Assembly (NCBI RefSeq): GCF_001610955.1
Contig: NZ_CP014335.1
Span: forward strand, 2,985,001 to 3,049,000
Length of the DNA: 64,000 nucleotides
Origin: Geobacillus thermoleovorans
GTDB taxonomy: Bacteria; Bacillota; Bacilli; Bacillales; Anoxybacillaceae
Reading direction: 5' to 3'
Positions within the stretch are counted from its first letter, which is position 1. Every line of letters begins with the position of its first letter. Both the position numbers and the translations under genes were made by a program. The notes beneath the pieces are model-generated. The model was given only the letters and a program-made list of their open reading frames with translations, had not been told where the DNA came from and made no database searches. Below, in pieces: positions 1-8,284 of this stretch.

Positions 1-178
1 TATTTTTGTTGGAGCTTCCCACCACCTATTTCCTTATCGTCCTTTTTTCTTCCCCCGTTGCCAGTGAAGGACGCACGGGACTGTTGCGGCTAAAATTCCA
101 TAGTAAAATAAACACCCGAACCGATCAATAACAAAGCCGTTGCCTATCTCCTCTTTCTTTTAGCAAGTAAACAGTCTC

Positions 179-607
179 TCATTCTCCATGCCTTCCCTCA
201 TCCGAGGGTTCTTCCAGCAATAGGTCAATAATCGGGCAGTTATATAAATTGTCTTCATGAGGGCAACATTCCTTTAACTGCTGGAGCATCGCTTCGATCC
301 GCTTTAAATCGCGAATGTTGGCTTGAATCTCCTCGATCTTTTGCGTAACAAAGCGGTACATGTCTTTGCATCGATCGCGATCCCGATCGACAACGCCAAG
401 CAGTTTATCAATTTCCGCCAAGGTGAATCCGAGCCCTTGCAGCCGCTTAATAAACTGAATTCGCCTGACCGTTTCCTCCGTATACAGGCGATATCCGCCT
501 TCTGTCCGCTCCGTTTCTGGAATAAGCCCCTTCCGTTCGTAATACCGGATCGTTTCTTTATTAACATTGCATTTTTCTGCCAGCTCGCCGGTGCGGTAAT
601 GTATCAC
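179..607 (-). CDS. merR: Mercury-responsive MerR-type regulator
   Basis: A 142-residue MerR-family activator-repressor that should bind the mer operators and sense Hg(II). The winged helix-turn-helix is at residues 5-70 (YRTGELAEKCNVNKETIRYY), followed by a dimerisation helix. The three cysteines expected for Hg coordination are present: DRDRCKDM near residue 80, then the second cysteine of ECCPHED and the one in YNCPII near 115-126. The start is a GTG at 605-607, because a GAGGTGA ribosome site lies 5 bases upstream and no better start is in frame. It lies downstream of merA in the same direction, behind its own operator-promoter. A different metal is possible, but the merA context argues for mercury. 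Confidence 0.9.
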   Translation of the reverse strand: MIHYRTGELAEKCNVNKETIRYYERKGLIPETERTEGGYRLYTEETVRRIQFIKRLQGLGFTLAEIDKLLGVVDRDRDRCKDMYRFVTQKIEEIQANIRDLKRIEAMLQQLKECCPHEDNLYNCPIIDLLLEEPSDEGRHGE

Positions 608-625
608 ATAATCACCTCATCAAAA

Positions 626-657
626 AGTATAACCCCCGCACTATAGTACAGGGTCAA
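626..657 (-). promoter_or_regulatory. MerR-type promoter-operator for merR
   Basis: On the minus strand, -35 TTGACC (652-657) and -10 TATACT (626-631) are separated by 20 bp, the over-long spacer typical of MerR-controlled promoters. The spacer carries an imperfect dyad (CCCTGTAC / GTGCGGGG). Transcription would begin just ahead of the merR ribosome site at 612-618, so merR is probably autoregulated. Confidence 0.75.
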
Positions 658-811
658 GTCAATATTGAAGTTTAGCCCGCATTTCTTCCATGCTTGAGGA
701 GGCGTTCCGCCAAACGGACCGCTCCCCATTAAGCTTAGTCGCAACCGCAACAACAATCGGTTCCAACCCCTTCGTAACACTCCGCGAAACGGCGGCCCCC
801 GTTCGAAGGCT

Positions 812-2452
812 TCATCCCGCGCAGCACGACAGTTTCGAAACGTCTCGGTCAAACGTAAGCGCCGCCAGCTTCAGCCCCTCCGCCATCGTTAAATACGGGG
901 CCAACGTTCGGCGAAGGTCGTCGATCGTTAATCCGAATTGAATCGCCAACGCTGCGGCGTAAATGACCTCGCCGGCATTGTCCGCGACGATGTGGGCGCC
1001 TAGCAGCTTGCCCGTATGGGCCTCAGCGACAAGTTTAAACACCCCCGTCGTTTCCCGGTTGACGATGGCGCGCGGCACCGCCTCAAGCGGCAGGACGGAC
1101 GTTTTCACGTCATACCCGTTTTCTTTCGCCCGCTGCTCGGTCAAACCGACGGTGGCGATGGCCGGATGGGTGAACGTCACCGCCGGAACGACGGCCGTAT
1201 CCCAGCGCTTGTTCAGCCCGCCGACGGCATTGGCCGCGGCAACGGCTCCCTGATAGGCCGCGACATAGACGAACTGCGGGCCGAGCGTGACATCGCCTGC
1301 CGCATAAATCGACGGGTTCGTCGTCCGTGTGTATTCGTCGATCAAAATTTCCCCGCGCTCCCCGACTTCCACGCCGGCTGCCGGCAAGTTCAACGCCGCC
1401 GTATTCGGCGTTCTCCCGGCAGCCACGAGCAATTCGTCCGCTTCGATGACCCGGGTGCGGCCGTCTACATTCACATACACTTTTTTCGTATTCCCGTCTT
1501 GTTCGACCCGTTCAAACGAAGCGCCGGTGATGACGCGGATGCCTTGTTCCGCGAGGGCCCGCGTCACCGCTTCGGAAATTTCCGGCTCATATTCTTTCAA
1601 CAGGCGCGGGCTTCGCTGCATCAACGTCACCTCGGAGCCGAGATGATGGAACAGCTGTCCCAACTCCATCCCGATGTAGCCAGCGCCAATGACCGCGAGC
1701 CGCTTCGGCACTTTTTTCAGTTCAAGCAAGGTCGTGCTGGTCAAGTAGTCGACATCATGAAGCCCCGGAATATCCGGCACGGCCGGGGAAGCGCCTGTCG
1801 CGATCAAAAACCGTTTCGCCGACAGCGTTTGGCCGTTCACTTCAATCGTTTGGCGCCCAACAAATCGGGCTTCCCCTTGGATGAAATCGAACCCATACTC
1901 TCCGATCAAGTCCGCATATTTCGCTTGGCGAAGCTGCTCGACCAGTTCATTTTTTTGCTTCACTAACGGCGCCAAATCAACCGGACCAGCGGATGTATGC
2001 AGGCCGAGAAACGGATGATTTCGCGTCAACGCATAGATTTCTCCGGCCCGAAGCAGCGTCTTCGACGGCACGCAGCCGATATTGACGCACGTCCCCCCGA
2101 CCGTGCCGCGCTCGACCATCGCCACTTTCGCCCCGTATTTCACCGCTTCGATCGCCGAGGAAAACGCCGCCCCGCCGGAACCGATGATGATGTAGTCATA
2201 CTCTCCCTCGCCAGCGATGACAGGGCTGGCTGGCGCGGTGATCTCCTCGATATCCCCCGGCTCGTAATGGGCGTTTTTGACCGCTTGTCTCGCCATGTCA
2301 ACGTCCGTGCCCTCAGGCAGCGCGAATACCACTTCACCGCGCCGGAAGCTGACATCCATCAGCTTGGCCCCAATCGCGCTCAGCGCTGCGGCGACATGTT
2401 GTTCACAGCCGGCGCATGTCATGCCTTGGACGGTCATTCGATATGTTTTCAT
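812..2452 (-). CDS. merA: Mercuric reductase MerA
   Basis: A 546-residue FAD- and NADPH-dependent reductase that turns Hg(II) into volatile Hg(0) in the cytoplasm. Domains in order: an N-terminal heavy-metal-associated domain with GMTCAGC (residues 10-16), a dinucleotide fold ([10 protein letters not shown]), the redox-active pair in [12 protein letters not shown], a second nucleotide fold ([12 protein letters not shown]), the FAD site (YAAGDVT), and a C-terminal dimer domain ending in the Cys-Cys pair (LSCCAG) that feeds Hg to the active site. The start is the ATG at 2450-2452, with AAGGAG at 2464-2469. An upstream in-frame GTG overlaps that ribosome site and is unlikely. It follows a MerE-like transporter gene in one unit. 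Confidence 0.95.
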   Translation of the reverse strand: MKTYRMTVQGMTCAGCEQHVAAALSAIGAKLMDVSFRRGEVVFALPEGTDVDMARQAVKNAHYEPGDIEEITAPASPVIAGEGEYDYIIIGSGGAAFSSAIEAVKYGAKVAMVERGTVGGTCVNIGCVPSKTLLRAGEIYALTRNHPFLGLHTSAGPVDLAPLVKQKNELVEQLRQAKYADLIGEYGFDFIQGEARFVGRQTIEVNGQTLSAKRFLIATGASPAVPDIPGLHDVDYLTSTTLLELKKVPKRLAVIGAGYIGMELGQLFHHLGSEVTLMQRSPRLLKEYEPEISEAVTRALAEQGIRVITGASFERVEQDGNTKKVYVNVDGRTRVIEADELLVAAGRTPNTAALNLPAAGVEVGERGEILIDEYTRTTNPSIYAAGDVTLGPQFVYVAAYQGAVAAANAVGGLNKRWDTAVVPAVTFTHPAIATVGLTEQRAKENGYDVKTSVLPLEAVPRAIVNRETTGVFKLVAEAHTGKLLGAHIVADNAGEVIYAAALAIQFGLTIDDLRRTLAPYLTMAEGLKLAALTFDRDVSKLSCCAG

Positions 2453-2523
2453 GGCAAAAAACACTCCTTATCAACAAATGTCTCTTTCCTATTTTGTTCA
2501 GATCCTCGATCACGAAACCTATA

Positions 2524-2816
2524 TCACTCGTCCTCATGATTCGTTCGGAAGGGGGCACAGCACGCCCCATGGCCGTTTCCCGTTTTCTCTGGGTCACAGC
2601 TTTCCGTTTCACCTGATCGCATTGGCTTTCGCTTTGCAACTATCATCATCAGCGAAAAGAAAAACAAAACCGTAAAAAGGCCGATGGCAAGGCTTTGGTG
2701 TCGGATCAAATACGCACCGACCGATGTTCCGGCCAACAACGGCAGAATAACCGCCAGATGACACGGGCAGCTGAGCAGTGTCAGCACGGCCCAAAACGAT
2801 TTTTGACCATTTCCAT
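2524..2816 (-). pseudogene. MerE-like mercury transporter with probable 5' frameshift
   Basis: The open frame 2524-2787 encodes a small membrane protein: VLTLLSCPCHLAVILPLLAGT then a second hydrophobic helix near residues 31-50. LTCPCHLPILA...LAGT is the signature of MerE-type mercury uptake proteins. The frame has no ribosome site and only a GTG (2787) to start from. A well-placed AAGGAGGGAG (2821-2830) and ATG (2814-2816) lie just upstream in another frame, which stops after 11 codons. One extra T in the T-run near 2792 would join the two as MEMVKNRFWAVLTLLSC. So the gene is either frameshifted, read with a slip at the run, or miscalled by one base. The C-terminus has a Cys pair (GACCAP). 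Confidence 0.65.
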
Positions 2817-2862
2817 CGTTCTCCCTCCTTGCGATGACGGGGGGTTCCCGTCTTTGCTCAAC

Positions 2863-2894
2863 ATTATAAACGATAGACTAAGGTACAGAGTCAA
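2863..2894 (-). promoter_or_regulatory. MerR-type promoter for the transporter-merA unit
   Basis: On the minus strand, -35 TTGACT (2889-2894) and -10 TATAAT (2863-2868) are 20 bp apart, matching the spacing at the merR promoter. CTGTACC in the spacer resembles the half-site seen there. It lies about 50 bp ahead of the MerE-like start and should drive transporter and merA under MerR control. Confidence 0.7.
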
Positions 2895-3167
2895 GTGGGA
2901 GAATGTTATGCGGCAAAACCATTCTCTTGATGATTGGCCAAGCAATGCCCAAAACCATAAAAAATCCCCGCCTTAACAGCGGGTCATACGGATCAATAGG
3001 CAATGGTAAGTAGCTGTGATCTCTCCGTGCGCCAAAAAGCGCTGTTCGCATTCGCGCATCATGGCTTTGAAGACAGACGGACGCTGGAGATAGCAACCAA
3101 TCATGCAGTTGGAATCAGATTGGAAGGGGGGATGGAGATTCCCTGTCCGATGATGTCGAATGAATCA

Positions 3168-3209
3168 AAAAAATACGCAACTTGTCCCGCCAAAAGACAG
3201 ACAAGTTGC
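3168..3209 (-). terminator. Rho-independent terminator after the LytM hydrolase gene
   Basis: A perfect 10-bp stem (GCAACTTGTC, 3177-3186, with GACAAGTTGC, 3200-3209) and a 13-base loop, followed on the minus strand by TATTTTTTT. It ends the ftsE-ftsX-hydrolase unit and insulates it from the mer genes. Between the mer promoter and this terminator (2895-3167) I see no convincing gene. Confidence 0.85.
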
Positions 3210-3232
3210 GCAATGCCACATACGGTTCGGAA

Positions 3233-4531
3233 TTAGAAAGGAATATAGTCAAGCGGATTGACCGCATTCGTTTTCGCCTCGTTCCAGCCGCCGCGGTGCA
3301 GTTCAAAATGAAGATGCGGACCGGTCGAATTCCCTGTATTGCCCATATAGCCGATCACTTGCCCTTTTTGAACGTGCTGCCCTTCGCCAACAAGACGCGC
3401 TTCCAAATGGGCGTACACGGTCGTATATGTTTGCCCATTCATCACATGACTGATGAAAATGACGTTGCCGTAGCTGCTAGAATAGTAGGAGCGGAACACA
3501 ATGCCGTCCGCTGCAGCGACAACCGGCACAACGGGAGCTCGCTTGCCGATGTCGACCCCCGGATGGAAGTCCGTGCCGCCAAACCGGTAGCCAAAGCCCG
3601 AGGTGATCGGTCCATTGGCCGGGCGAGTGAACGCCCCGCTCGATACAGGCGGCGTGCTGCCGCCGGATGGCGCTTCTCCTGATGACGCTCCTCCACCGTT
3701 TGGCGAAGCATATGTACGTCCTCTCTGTTTCGCTTCTTCTTCGGCCCGTTTTTGCCGTTCGAGTTCGGCAAGCTGCTCTTTCACGGCCGCTTCTTGTTTG
3801 GCGATCAGTTCTTTTTCTTCTTCGAGCGCCATCTTATGATCATGCTCTTCTTCCTCTTTTTGCTTCAAATCGGCCATCAGGCGATTTTTTTGTTCCAGCT
3901 GGCCGGCCAGCTCGGCCTGCAGCTGCTTCAATTCTTGCAAATCCGCTTGCAGCTTGTTCCGCTTCTCCGTCAATTCGCCTTCCTTTTTCTCTTTTAACGC
4001 TTTATCGGCTTCCTGCTCGCGGATGATTTGTTGGTCCGCTTCCATGATCGTCGTTACGGCGCTCATCCGGTCGATGAAGTCGCTGAAGCTTTGTGCGCCG
4101 AGCAGCACTTCCAAGTAGCTGATCGCCCCGCCGTTTTCCTGCAAGGAACGAAGCCGCTCTTTCAAAATTTCATTTCGTTTTTCAATCCGTTCTTGAATTT
4201 CGGCAATTTCTTGTTTCAATTGGTCAATGGCTTGCTCCGTTTGGTCAATATCTGCGCTGACGTTGCGGATTTTGCCGCTCGTTTCCTCAATGGCAATGTT
4301 CAGCTTTTCAATATCGTTGGCGACTTGTTTTTGCTGCGACTGAAGGGCTTCGATGTTTTTTTGCGCCTCGCTGATCTTTTCTTGCACCTCTGACCGCTTC
4401 GAGCGAAGCGCGTCGATTTCGCTTCGCTTTTGTTCGATATCACGAGTGCTGACGGCGTTCGCCGCCGGCGGCAGAACGCCAAGGCCGAGCGCCGCGGCGA
4501 CGGCGAGCGCCATCATGTTTTTCTTTTTCAT
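3233..4531 (-). CDS. Coiled-coil LytM (M23) cell-wall hydrolase, FtsEX-linked
   Basis: A 432-residue secreted protein. It has a signal peptide ending near ANAVS (residue 28), long coiled coils at about 30-260, a Gly/Ser/Pro linker, and a C-terminal M23 domain (about 305-432). Zinc ligands are in HPGVDIG and HLHFE, so this is a potentially active peptidoglycan endopeptidase. The coiled coil resembles the FtsX-contacting part of EnvC and CwlO. In B. subtilis FtsEX controls CwlO, which has an NlpC/P60 domain; here a LytM domain sits directly after ftsE-ftsX, so FtsEX probably activates this enzyme. The start has a GAGAGGGGAAAGCG leader just upstream. Confidence 0.88.
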   Translation of the reverse strand: MKKKNMMALAVAAALGLGVLPPAANAVSTRDIEQKRSEIDALRSKRSEVQEKISEAQKNIEALQSQQKQVANDIEKLNIAIEETSGKIRNVSADIDQTEQAIDQLKQEIAEIQERIEKRNEILKERLRSLQENGGAISYLEVLLGAQSFSDFIDRMSAVTTIMEADQQIIREQEADKALKEKKEGELTEKRNKLQADLQELKQLQAELAGQLEQKNRLMADLKQKEEEEHDHKMALEEEKELIAKQEAAVKEQLAELERQKRAEEEAKQRGRTYASPNGGGASSGEAPSGGSTPPVSSGAFTRPANGPITSGFGYRFGGTDFHPGVDIGKRAPVVPVVAAADGIVFRSYYSSSYGNVIFISHVMNGQTYTTVYAHLEARLVGEGQHVQKGQVIGYMGNTGNSTGPHLHFELHRGGWNEAKTNAVNPLDYIPF

Positions 4532-4560
4532 CGCTTTCCCCTCTCCCTATGAATCTTTTT

Positions 4561-5454
4561 TTACACTTTCAAAAACTTGCGCACCGACATAACGCTTCCC
4601 CAAATGCCGATGCCGGCGCCGATCGCCAAGAGCAGTGCGCTCAACTGCCACATGAACGGAGAAAATGGAAGAAGTTCAAAAAACGGCAAGGAAACCCGCT
4701 GTTCATACACTTGATACACATTGTAGTACACGATCGAAAGCGCCGCGATCGGGAAGAGAGCGCCGAGCATTCCAAGCCATAACCCTTCTAAAAAGAACGG
4801 CCAGCGGATAAACCCGTTCGTCGCGCCCACGAGCCGCATAATTTCAATTTCGCGGCGGCGGGCGAAAATCGTAATTTTGATCGTGTTGGAAATGAGAAAC
4901 ATCGCCGTAAACAACAATCCGAGAATGAGCACGAGCCCGACGTTGCGCGCCACTTTCAGCGCATCAAACAGCTTCTCGACCGTCCCTTGGCCATAGTTGA
5001 CTTTATGGACGAACGGCAATGTTTCGATTTGCTTCGCGACTTTCACCGTATCTTGCGGATGGGCCGCTTTCACGACGTATACGTCGCTCAACGGGTTGTC
5101 CTGCTCAAATAAGCGGAACGACGAACCTTCGTCCCCCATGCTTTTGATCAGCCGCTTCAGCTCTTCGTCCTTCGATGAATAGCGGACTTCCTTGACATTT
5201 GGAATGGCTTCAATTTGCCGGCGCAAGGCGTCTTTTTGCCGGCTGTCGGCCGTCAGCTCGATATGAACGCGAATTTCCACATCGTTTTCGACTTTTTTGG
5301 CAAAATGGTTGATGTTGAACATGACGGCAAAAAAGACGCCGACAAGCAACAGCGTCACCGTGACGGCGCTCGCGGACGCAAACGTCATCCAACCGTTGCG
5401 GCCAAGGCTTTTGATGCTCTCCCGGACGTGGCGCTTAAACGTATGAAGCGTCAT
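4561..5454 (-). CDS. ftsX: Cell-division ABC transporter permease FtsX
   Basis: A 297-residue membrane protein with the FtsX layout: a cytoplasmic N-terminus (FKRHVRESIKSLGRNGWMT), TM1 near 25-45, an extracellular domain, and three more helices in the last 130 residues (GLVLILGLLFTAMFLIS and two later). It does not transport; with FtsE it passes ATP-driven conformational change to a cell-wall hydrolase outside. The gene overlaps ftsE by 20 bp, implying coupled translation, and is followed by the coiled-coil LytM gene. Confidence 0.95.
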   Translation of the reverse strand: MTLHTFKRHVRESIKSLGRNGWMTFASASAVTVTLLLVGVFFAVMFNINHFAKKVENDVEIRVHIELTADSRQKDALRRQIEAIPNVKEVRYSSKDEELKRLIKSMGDEGSSFRLFEQDNPLSDVYVVKAAHPQDTVKVAKQIETLPFVHKVNYGQGTVEKLFDALKVARNVGLVLILGLLFTAMFLISNTIKITIFARRREIEIMRLVGATNGFIRWPFFLEGLWLGMLGALFPIAALSIVYYNVYQVYEQRVSLPFFELLPFSPFMWQLSALLLAIGAGIGIWGSVMSVRKFLKV

Positions 5455-6130
5455 AGCCGTATTCCCCCTTCGCCTCGTCGCGGACGATTTTCCCGTTTTC
5501 GATGGCGATGACGCGCCGCCGGGTCGCGTTGACGATCTCTTTGTTGTGGGTCGCCATCACAATCGTCGTTCCCCGGTCGTTGATTTTTTCAAACAGCTCC
5601 ACAATGCCCCATGAGGTTTCCGGGTCCAAGTTTCCTGTTGGTTCGTCGGCAATCACGATTTTCGGGGAGTTGACGATTGAGCGGGCGATGGAGACGCGCT
5701 GCTGTTCGCCCCCGGACAATTCGTTCGGATAAGAGCGGATTTTATGCTTGAGGCCGACTAGGTCGAGTACTTCCATCACTTTTTTGCGGATCACTTTCGG
5801 CGATTCTTCAATGACTTCCAAGGCAAAGGCAACGTTTTCGTAAACGTTGAGCTTCGGAAGCAGCTTGAAATCTTGGAACACAACGCCGATATGGCGGCGC
5901 AAAAGAGGGACTTTGCTGTCTTTGAGCTTGGCAAGGTTGACGCCGTTGACCATAATGGTCCCGCTCGTCGGCTTTTCCTCGCGATACATCATTTTAATAA
6001 ACGTCGACTTCCCAGCTCCGCTGGGCCCAACGACGTAGACGAATTCTCCTTGCTTGATGCGGACGTTGATGCCGTTCAGCGCCACAACGCCGTTTGGATA
6101 TGTTTTGTACACATCTTGCATTTCAATCAT
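5435..6130 (-). CDS. ftsE: Cell-division ATP-binding protein FtsE
   Basis: An ABC-type ATPase of about 231 residues. Walker A is GPSGAGKST, the signature is LSGGEQQRV, Walker B is IVIADEPTGNLD, and the switch histidine is in MATHNKE. It drives FtsX to regulate peptidoglycan hydrolysis. Three ATG codons in a row precede IEMQ. I prefer the third (6128-6130), 6 bases from AGGTG and matching the family N-terminus MIEM. The leader between its likely promoter (6446-6454) and the start is about 300 bases and strongly structured. Confidence 0.95.
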   Translation of the reverse strand: MIEMQDVYKTYPNGVVALNGINVRIKQGEFVYVVGPSGAGKSTFIKMMYREEKPTSGTIMVNGVNLAKLKDSKVPLLRRHIGVVFQDFKLLPKLNVYENVAFALEVIEESPKVIRKKVMEVLDLVGLKHKIRSYPNELSGGEQQRVSIARSIVNSPKIVIADEPTGNLDPETSWGIVELFEKINDRGTTIVMATHNKEIVNATRRRVIAIENGKIVRDEAKGEYGYDASYV

Positions 6131-6149
6131 CATCATCACCTATTTTCGA

Positions 6150-6391
6150 CTATATAGATGCAACTTGAAGCTTTAACATTTGCGGCTTCGAGCATTTGAT
6201 CGACTGTCGAGCGACCGAACAACGCTGCTTTCAGACCCATGCATGGGGCTGTGAAGCGAGCGGTTGTTCGGCCTCCCGCCACGCCTTGGCGTGACGGGGG
6301 CAAGCCACAGGCTTGCCCTCGACAGTCGAAAATGGATAAACGACTTTTCCGTCAAGCATATGTTAAACGGTCTCGTTGCATCTTTATAGCT
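6150..6391 (-). other. Nested inverted-repeat structure in the ftsE leader
   Basis: The outer arms are about 33 bp and imperfect (6150-6182 against 6358-6391; shared core CTATAnAGATGCAAC then TTTAACAT). Inside is a perfect 12-bp stem, TCGACTGTCGAG (6200-6211) with CTCGACAGTCGA (6318-6329), which closes three hairpins: CCGAACAAC/GTTGTTCGG (6215-6271), CCCGCCACGCC/GGCGTGACGGG (6275-6298, one mismatch) and GCAAGCC/GGCTTGC (6300-6316). As RNA this would fold into a four-way cloverleaf on a long stalk, just upstream of the ftsE ribosome site. It may be a regulatory leader, a small RNA or a MITE-like element. No target-site duplication is obvious. Confidence 0.8.
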
Positions 6392-6445
6392 TGCTGTCAT
6401 TTCTCGAGCTGTTTCGAATGAATATTGCAAAATTCCGCAAGGATT

Positions 6446-6454
6446 ATTATAGCA
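6446..6454 (-). promoter_or_regulatory. Likely extended -10 promoter of ftsEX
   Basis: The minus strand reads TGCTATAAT (TG at 6453-6454, TATAAT at 6446-6451), an extended -10 element; a poor TCGACA lies too close upstream to be a normal -35. It is downstream of the cccB terminator and ahead of ftsE, so the transcript would begin near 6439 and include the whole structured leader. Confidence 0.55.
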
Positions 6455-6528
6455 TGATTTTCCGCTGTCGAATTTTACATTTATATTTCAAATGGAGGAA
6501 CCCTGGGGAAACTAGGACAAAAGGTTCA

Positions 6529-6571
6529 AAAACAGAAAACACCGCCTCGTTCTTGAGCGAACAAGGCGGTG
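6529..6571 (-). terminator. Terminator after cytochrome c551 gene
   Basis: A hairpin of about 13 bp (CACCGCCT...AGGCGGTG, 6540-6571) with loop CTCAA, followed on the minus strand by TTTTCTGTTTTT. It separates cccB from ftsEX. Confidence 0.85.
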
Positions 6572-6626
6572 CACCTTTCTTGAGTGAACGATCTTTTCCT
6601 TTCAAAGAGTCAGAAACATCCGTCCA

Positions 6627-6962
6627 TTATTTTTTCGCGGCCAGCCATTCCGCCACTTTGTCGGCGTCTTCCCCTTTAATGATTCCTGCCGGCATCGCGC
6701 CGCGGCCGTTGACGATAATGTTTTTAATTTCATCTTTGGAATACTTGCTTCCAACCTTTTGCAAGTTCGGGCCGACCCCGCCCGACAAGTCTTGTCCATG
6801 ACAGGACGCACAGTTTTGTTTAAAAATTTGCTCGGCAGCCGCTGCAGTATCCCCTCCGCCGTTGCTGCCGCCGTTTTTTTCCCCGGCATTGTCCCCGCCA
6901 CCGCCGCACGCGGCAAGCGCGAGCGAAACGCCAAGGAACATCGTCGCTAATTTCCATTTCAT
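6627..6962 (-). CDS. cccB: Lipoprotein cytochrome c551
   Basis: A 111-residue small c-type cytochrome. The lipoprotein signal peptide has a lipobox ending LAACGG (Cys about residue 19), a Gly/Asn/Asp-rich linker tethers the domain, and the haem site is CASCHG with a distal Met in GAMPAG. It carries electrons on the outer face of the membrane to a terminal oxidase. Position between yvjA and ftsE matches B. subtilis cccB. A TATAAT (7002-7007) ahead of it may be its -10. Confidence 0.93.
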   Translation of the reverse strand: MKWKLATMFLGVSLALAACGGGGDNAGEKNGGSNGGGDTAAAAEQIFKQNCASCHGQDLSGGVGPNLQKVGSKYSKDEIKNIIVNGRGAMPAGIIKGEDADKVAEWLAAKK

Positions 6963-7023
6963 GGCGAACTCCCCCTAAAAACAAAAATTTCGTTCTCATT
7001 TATTATAACCGATTTCTTCCGTT

Positions 7024-7887
7024 TTACGTACGTTGAAATCCTTCGCCGAGCACCTCAGCGGCGTTCGCAACAATGACAAACGCTGTCGGATCAATGGTTC
7101 GGACCAATTGTTTCAATTTCGTGAACTCCGATTGTGCGACGACGCACATCAACATCGGCCGTTCATGTTCCGTGTAGCCGCCATAGGCCGGCAAGCGCGT
7201 CACTCCGCGGTCGATTTCGTGCAAAATGGCGCGGCGCACTTTTTCTTCTTCCTTTGTAATAATAAGAGCGATTTTCGAATACCCAAGCCCGACTTGGACG
7301 AGATCGATCGTTTTGCTTGTCACATACAACGCGATCAACGCATAGAGCGCCCGTTCAATATCAAACACAAACGCCGCGGTCAAAACGATCAAGCCATCGA
7401 TCAAAATGACGCACATGCCAAGCGACAGCCCGGTATATTTATGGATGATTTGCGCTGCCAAATCGGTGCCGCCGGTCGACGCCCGGCCGCGGAAGACAAC
7501 GCCGAGGCCAAGCCCGACGCCGATGCCGCCAAAGATCGCGCCAAGAAGCGGATTCGTCGTCGCCGGCTCCATCCCTTTCGTCAAATAGACGACAAGCGGC
7601 AAGAACACCGTCCCGACGAACGTTTTCACGCCAAACTGCCGGCCCAAAAGCACAACGCCAGCGATAAAGAGCGGAATGTTGAGCGCCCATTGGACGTAGG
7701 CAGGCTCAATGCCAAACAACGCGTGCATAATCGTGCTGATGCCGCTCACTCCGCCTGAGGCAATCCGGTTTGGCAGCAAAAACACGTTAAACGCCACAGC
7801 GACGATCGCCGCGCCGATAAGAACATACGCATACTCCAAAGCCGCCTCCACCGCCGGAGGCATGGTCTTCTCTCTTCGCTTCCGCAT
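7024..7887 (-). CDS. yvjA: YitT-family membrane protein (YvjA)
   Basis: 287 residues: five or six membrane helices in the first 190 (ALEYAYVLIGAAIVAVAFNVFLL and onwards), then a soluble DUF2179-type domain of about 90 residues (IITKEEEKVRRAILHEIDRGVTRL). The transported substrate, if any, is not known. The start is the ATG at 7885-7887, preceded by AGGAAGGTGGGG; an upstream in-frame start lacks a ribosome site. A TGCTATACT element at 7909-7917 could be its extended -10. It lies between cccB and prfB, as in B. subtilis. Confidence 0.88.
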   Translation of the reverse strand: MRKRREKTMPPAVEAALEYAYVLIGAAIVAVAFNVFLLPNRIASGGVSGISTIMHALFGIEPAYVQWALNIPLFIAGVVLLGRQFGVKTFVGTVFLPLVVYLTKGMEPATTNPLLGAIFGGIGVGLGLGVVFRGRASTGGTDLAAQIIHKYTGLSLGMCVILIDGLIVLTAAFVFDIERALYALIALYVTSKTIDLVQVGLGYSKIALIITKEEEKVRRAILHEIDRGVTRLPAYGGYTEHERPMLMCVVAQSEFTKLKQLVRTIDPTAFVIVANAAEVLGEGFQRT

Positions 7888-7977
7888 GCTTCCCCACCTT
7901 CCTCTGTGAGTATAGCATGCCCGTTTTGGCAAGTAAATGACAGCCGATTAACGCGATAATGGTCTGCTATGCTAAAG

Positions 7978-8005
7978 GAAAAAAGGACGATCCGATGATC
8001 GCCCT
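7978..8005 (-). repeat. Copy 1 of a 28-bp terminator repeat flanking the TA pair
   Basis: Identical over 28 bp to 8595-8622. On the minus strand it reads AGGGCGATC ATCG GATCGTCC then TTTTTT, a complete intrinsic terminator. This copy lies just after the toxin gene and ends the toxin-antitoxin transcript. Confidence 0.85.
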
Positions 8006-8023
8006 AGCCAAAAAATACAAGCC

Positions 8024-8284
8024 TCAATACACATCGCCGCGGTTGCCGATCGCCTCAATATAGATGATTCGTTCATCATGATCGATGCGAAACAACACAC
8101 GATATGTTCCGATTCGCATCCGATATAATCCATCCTGCCCCTTCAACTTTTTAATATCCCCCTGCGGCGGGATCGCAAGCAACCCTTGCAACCCAGAGGC
8201 CAACCGTTCTTGAACCTCTTTTTCTTGCCTAACGATGAATTTGACTGCGGCCCTACGGTAAATCAACTTGTAGCCCGAATTCAC
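8024..8284 (-). CDS. RelE/ParE-superfamily toxin
   Basis: About 86 residues with the RelE fold pattern: YKLIYRRAAVKFIVRQ at the N-terminus, a helical hairpin, then IKKLKGQDGLYRMRIGTYRVLFRID and IIYIEAIGNRGDVY. RelE toxins usually cleave ribosome-bound mRNA. The GTG at 8282-8284 is the best start: GGGGGAG lies 9 bases upstream and the family begins here. It overlaps the antitoxin by 32 bp, as in coupled type II pairs. ParE-like gyrase poisoning cannot be excluded. Confidence 0.85.
   Translation of the reverse strand: MNSGYKLIYRRAAVKFIVRQEKEVQERLASGLQGLLAIPPQGDIKKLKGQDGLYRMRIGTYRVLFRIDHDERIIYIEAIGNRGDVY

Noticed and set aside
1016..1966. Long plus-strand open frame opposite merA
   Set aside because: It is antisense to a clear MerA; its composition (Arg/His/Pro-rich) is what the reverse of a GC-rich gene gives. 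The same applies to other long antisense frames, for example 7033-7758, 9843-10676, 33302-34045 and 41575-42468.
2949..3000. Hairpin CCCGC/GCGGG as a terminator for the mer unit
   Set aside because: Only 5 bp, upstream of the mer promoter in transcription and without a T-run in a useful direction.
2878..3096. Possible small gene or transposase fragment on the minus strand
   Set aside because: No ribosome site, no recognisable family, and neighbouring frames look equally plausible.
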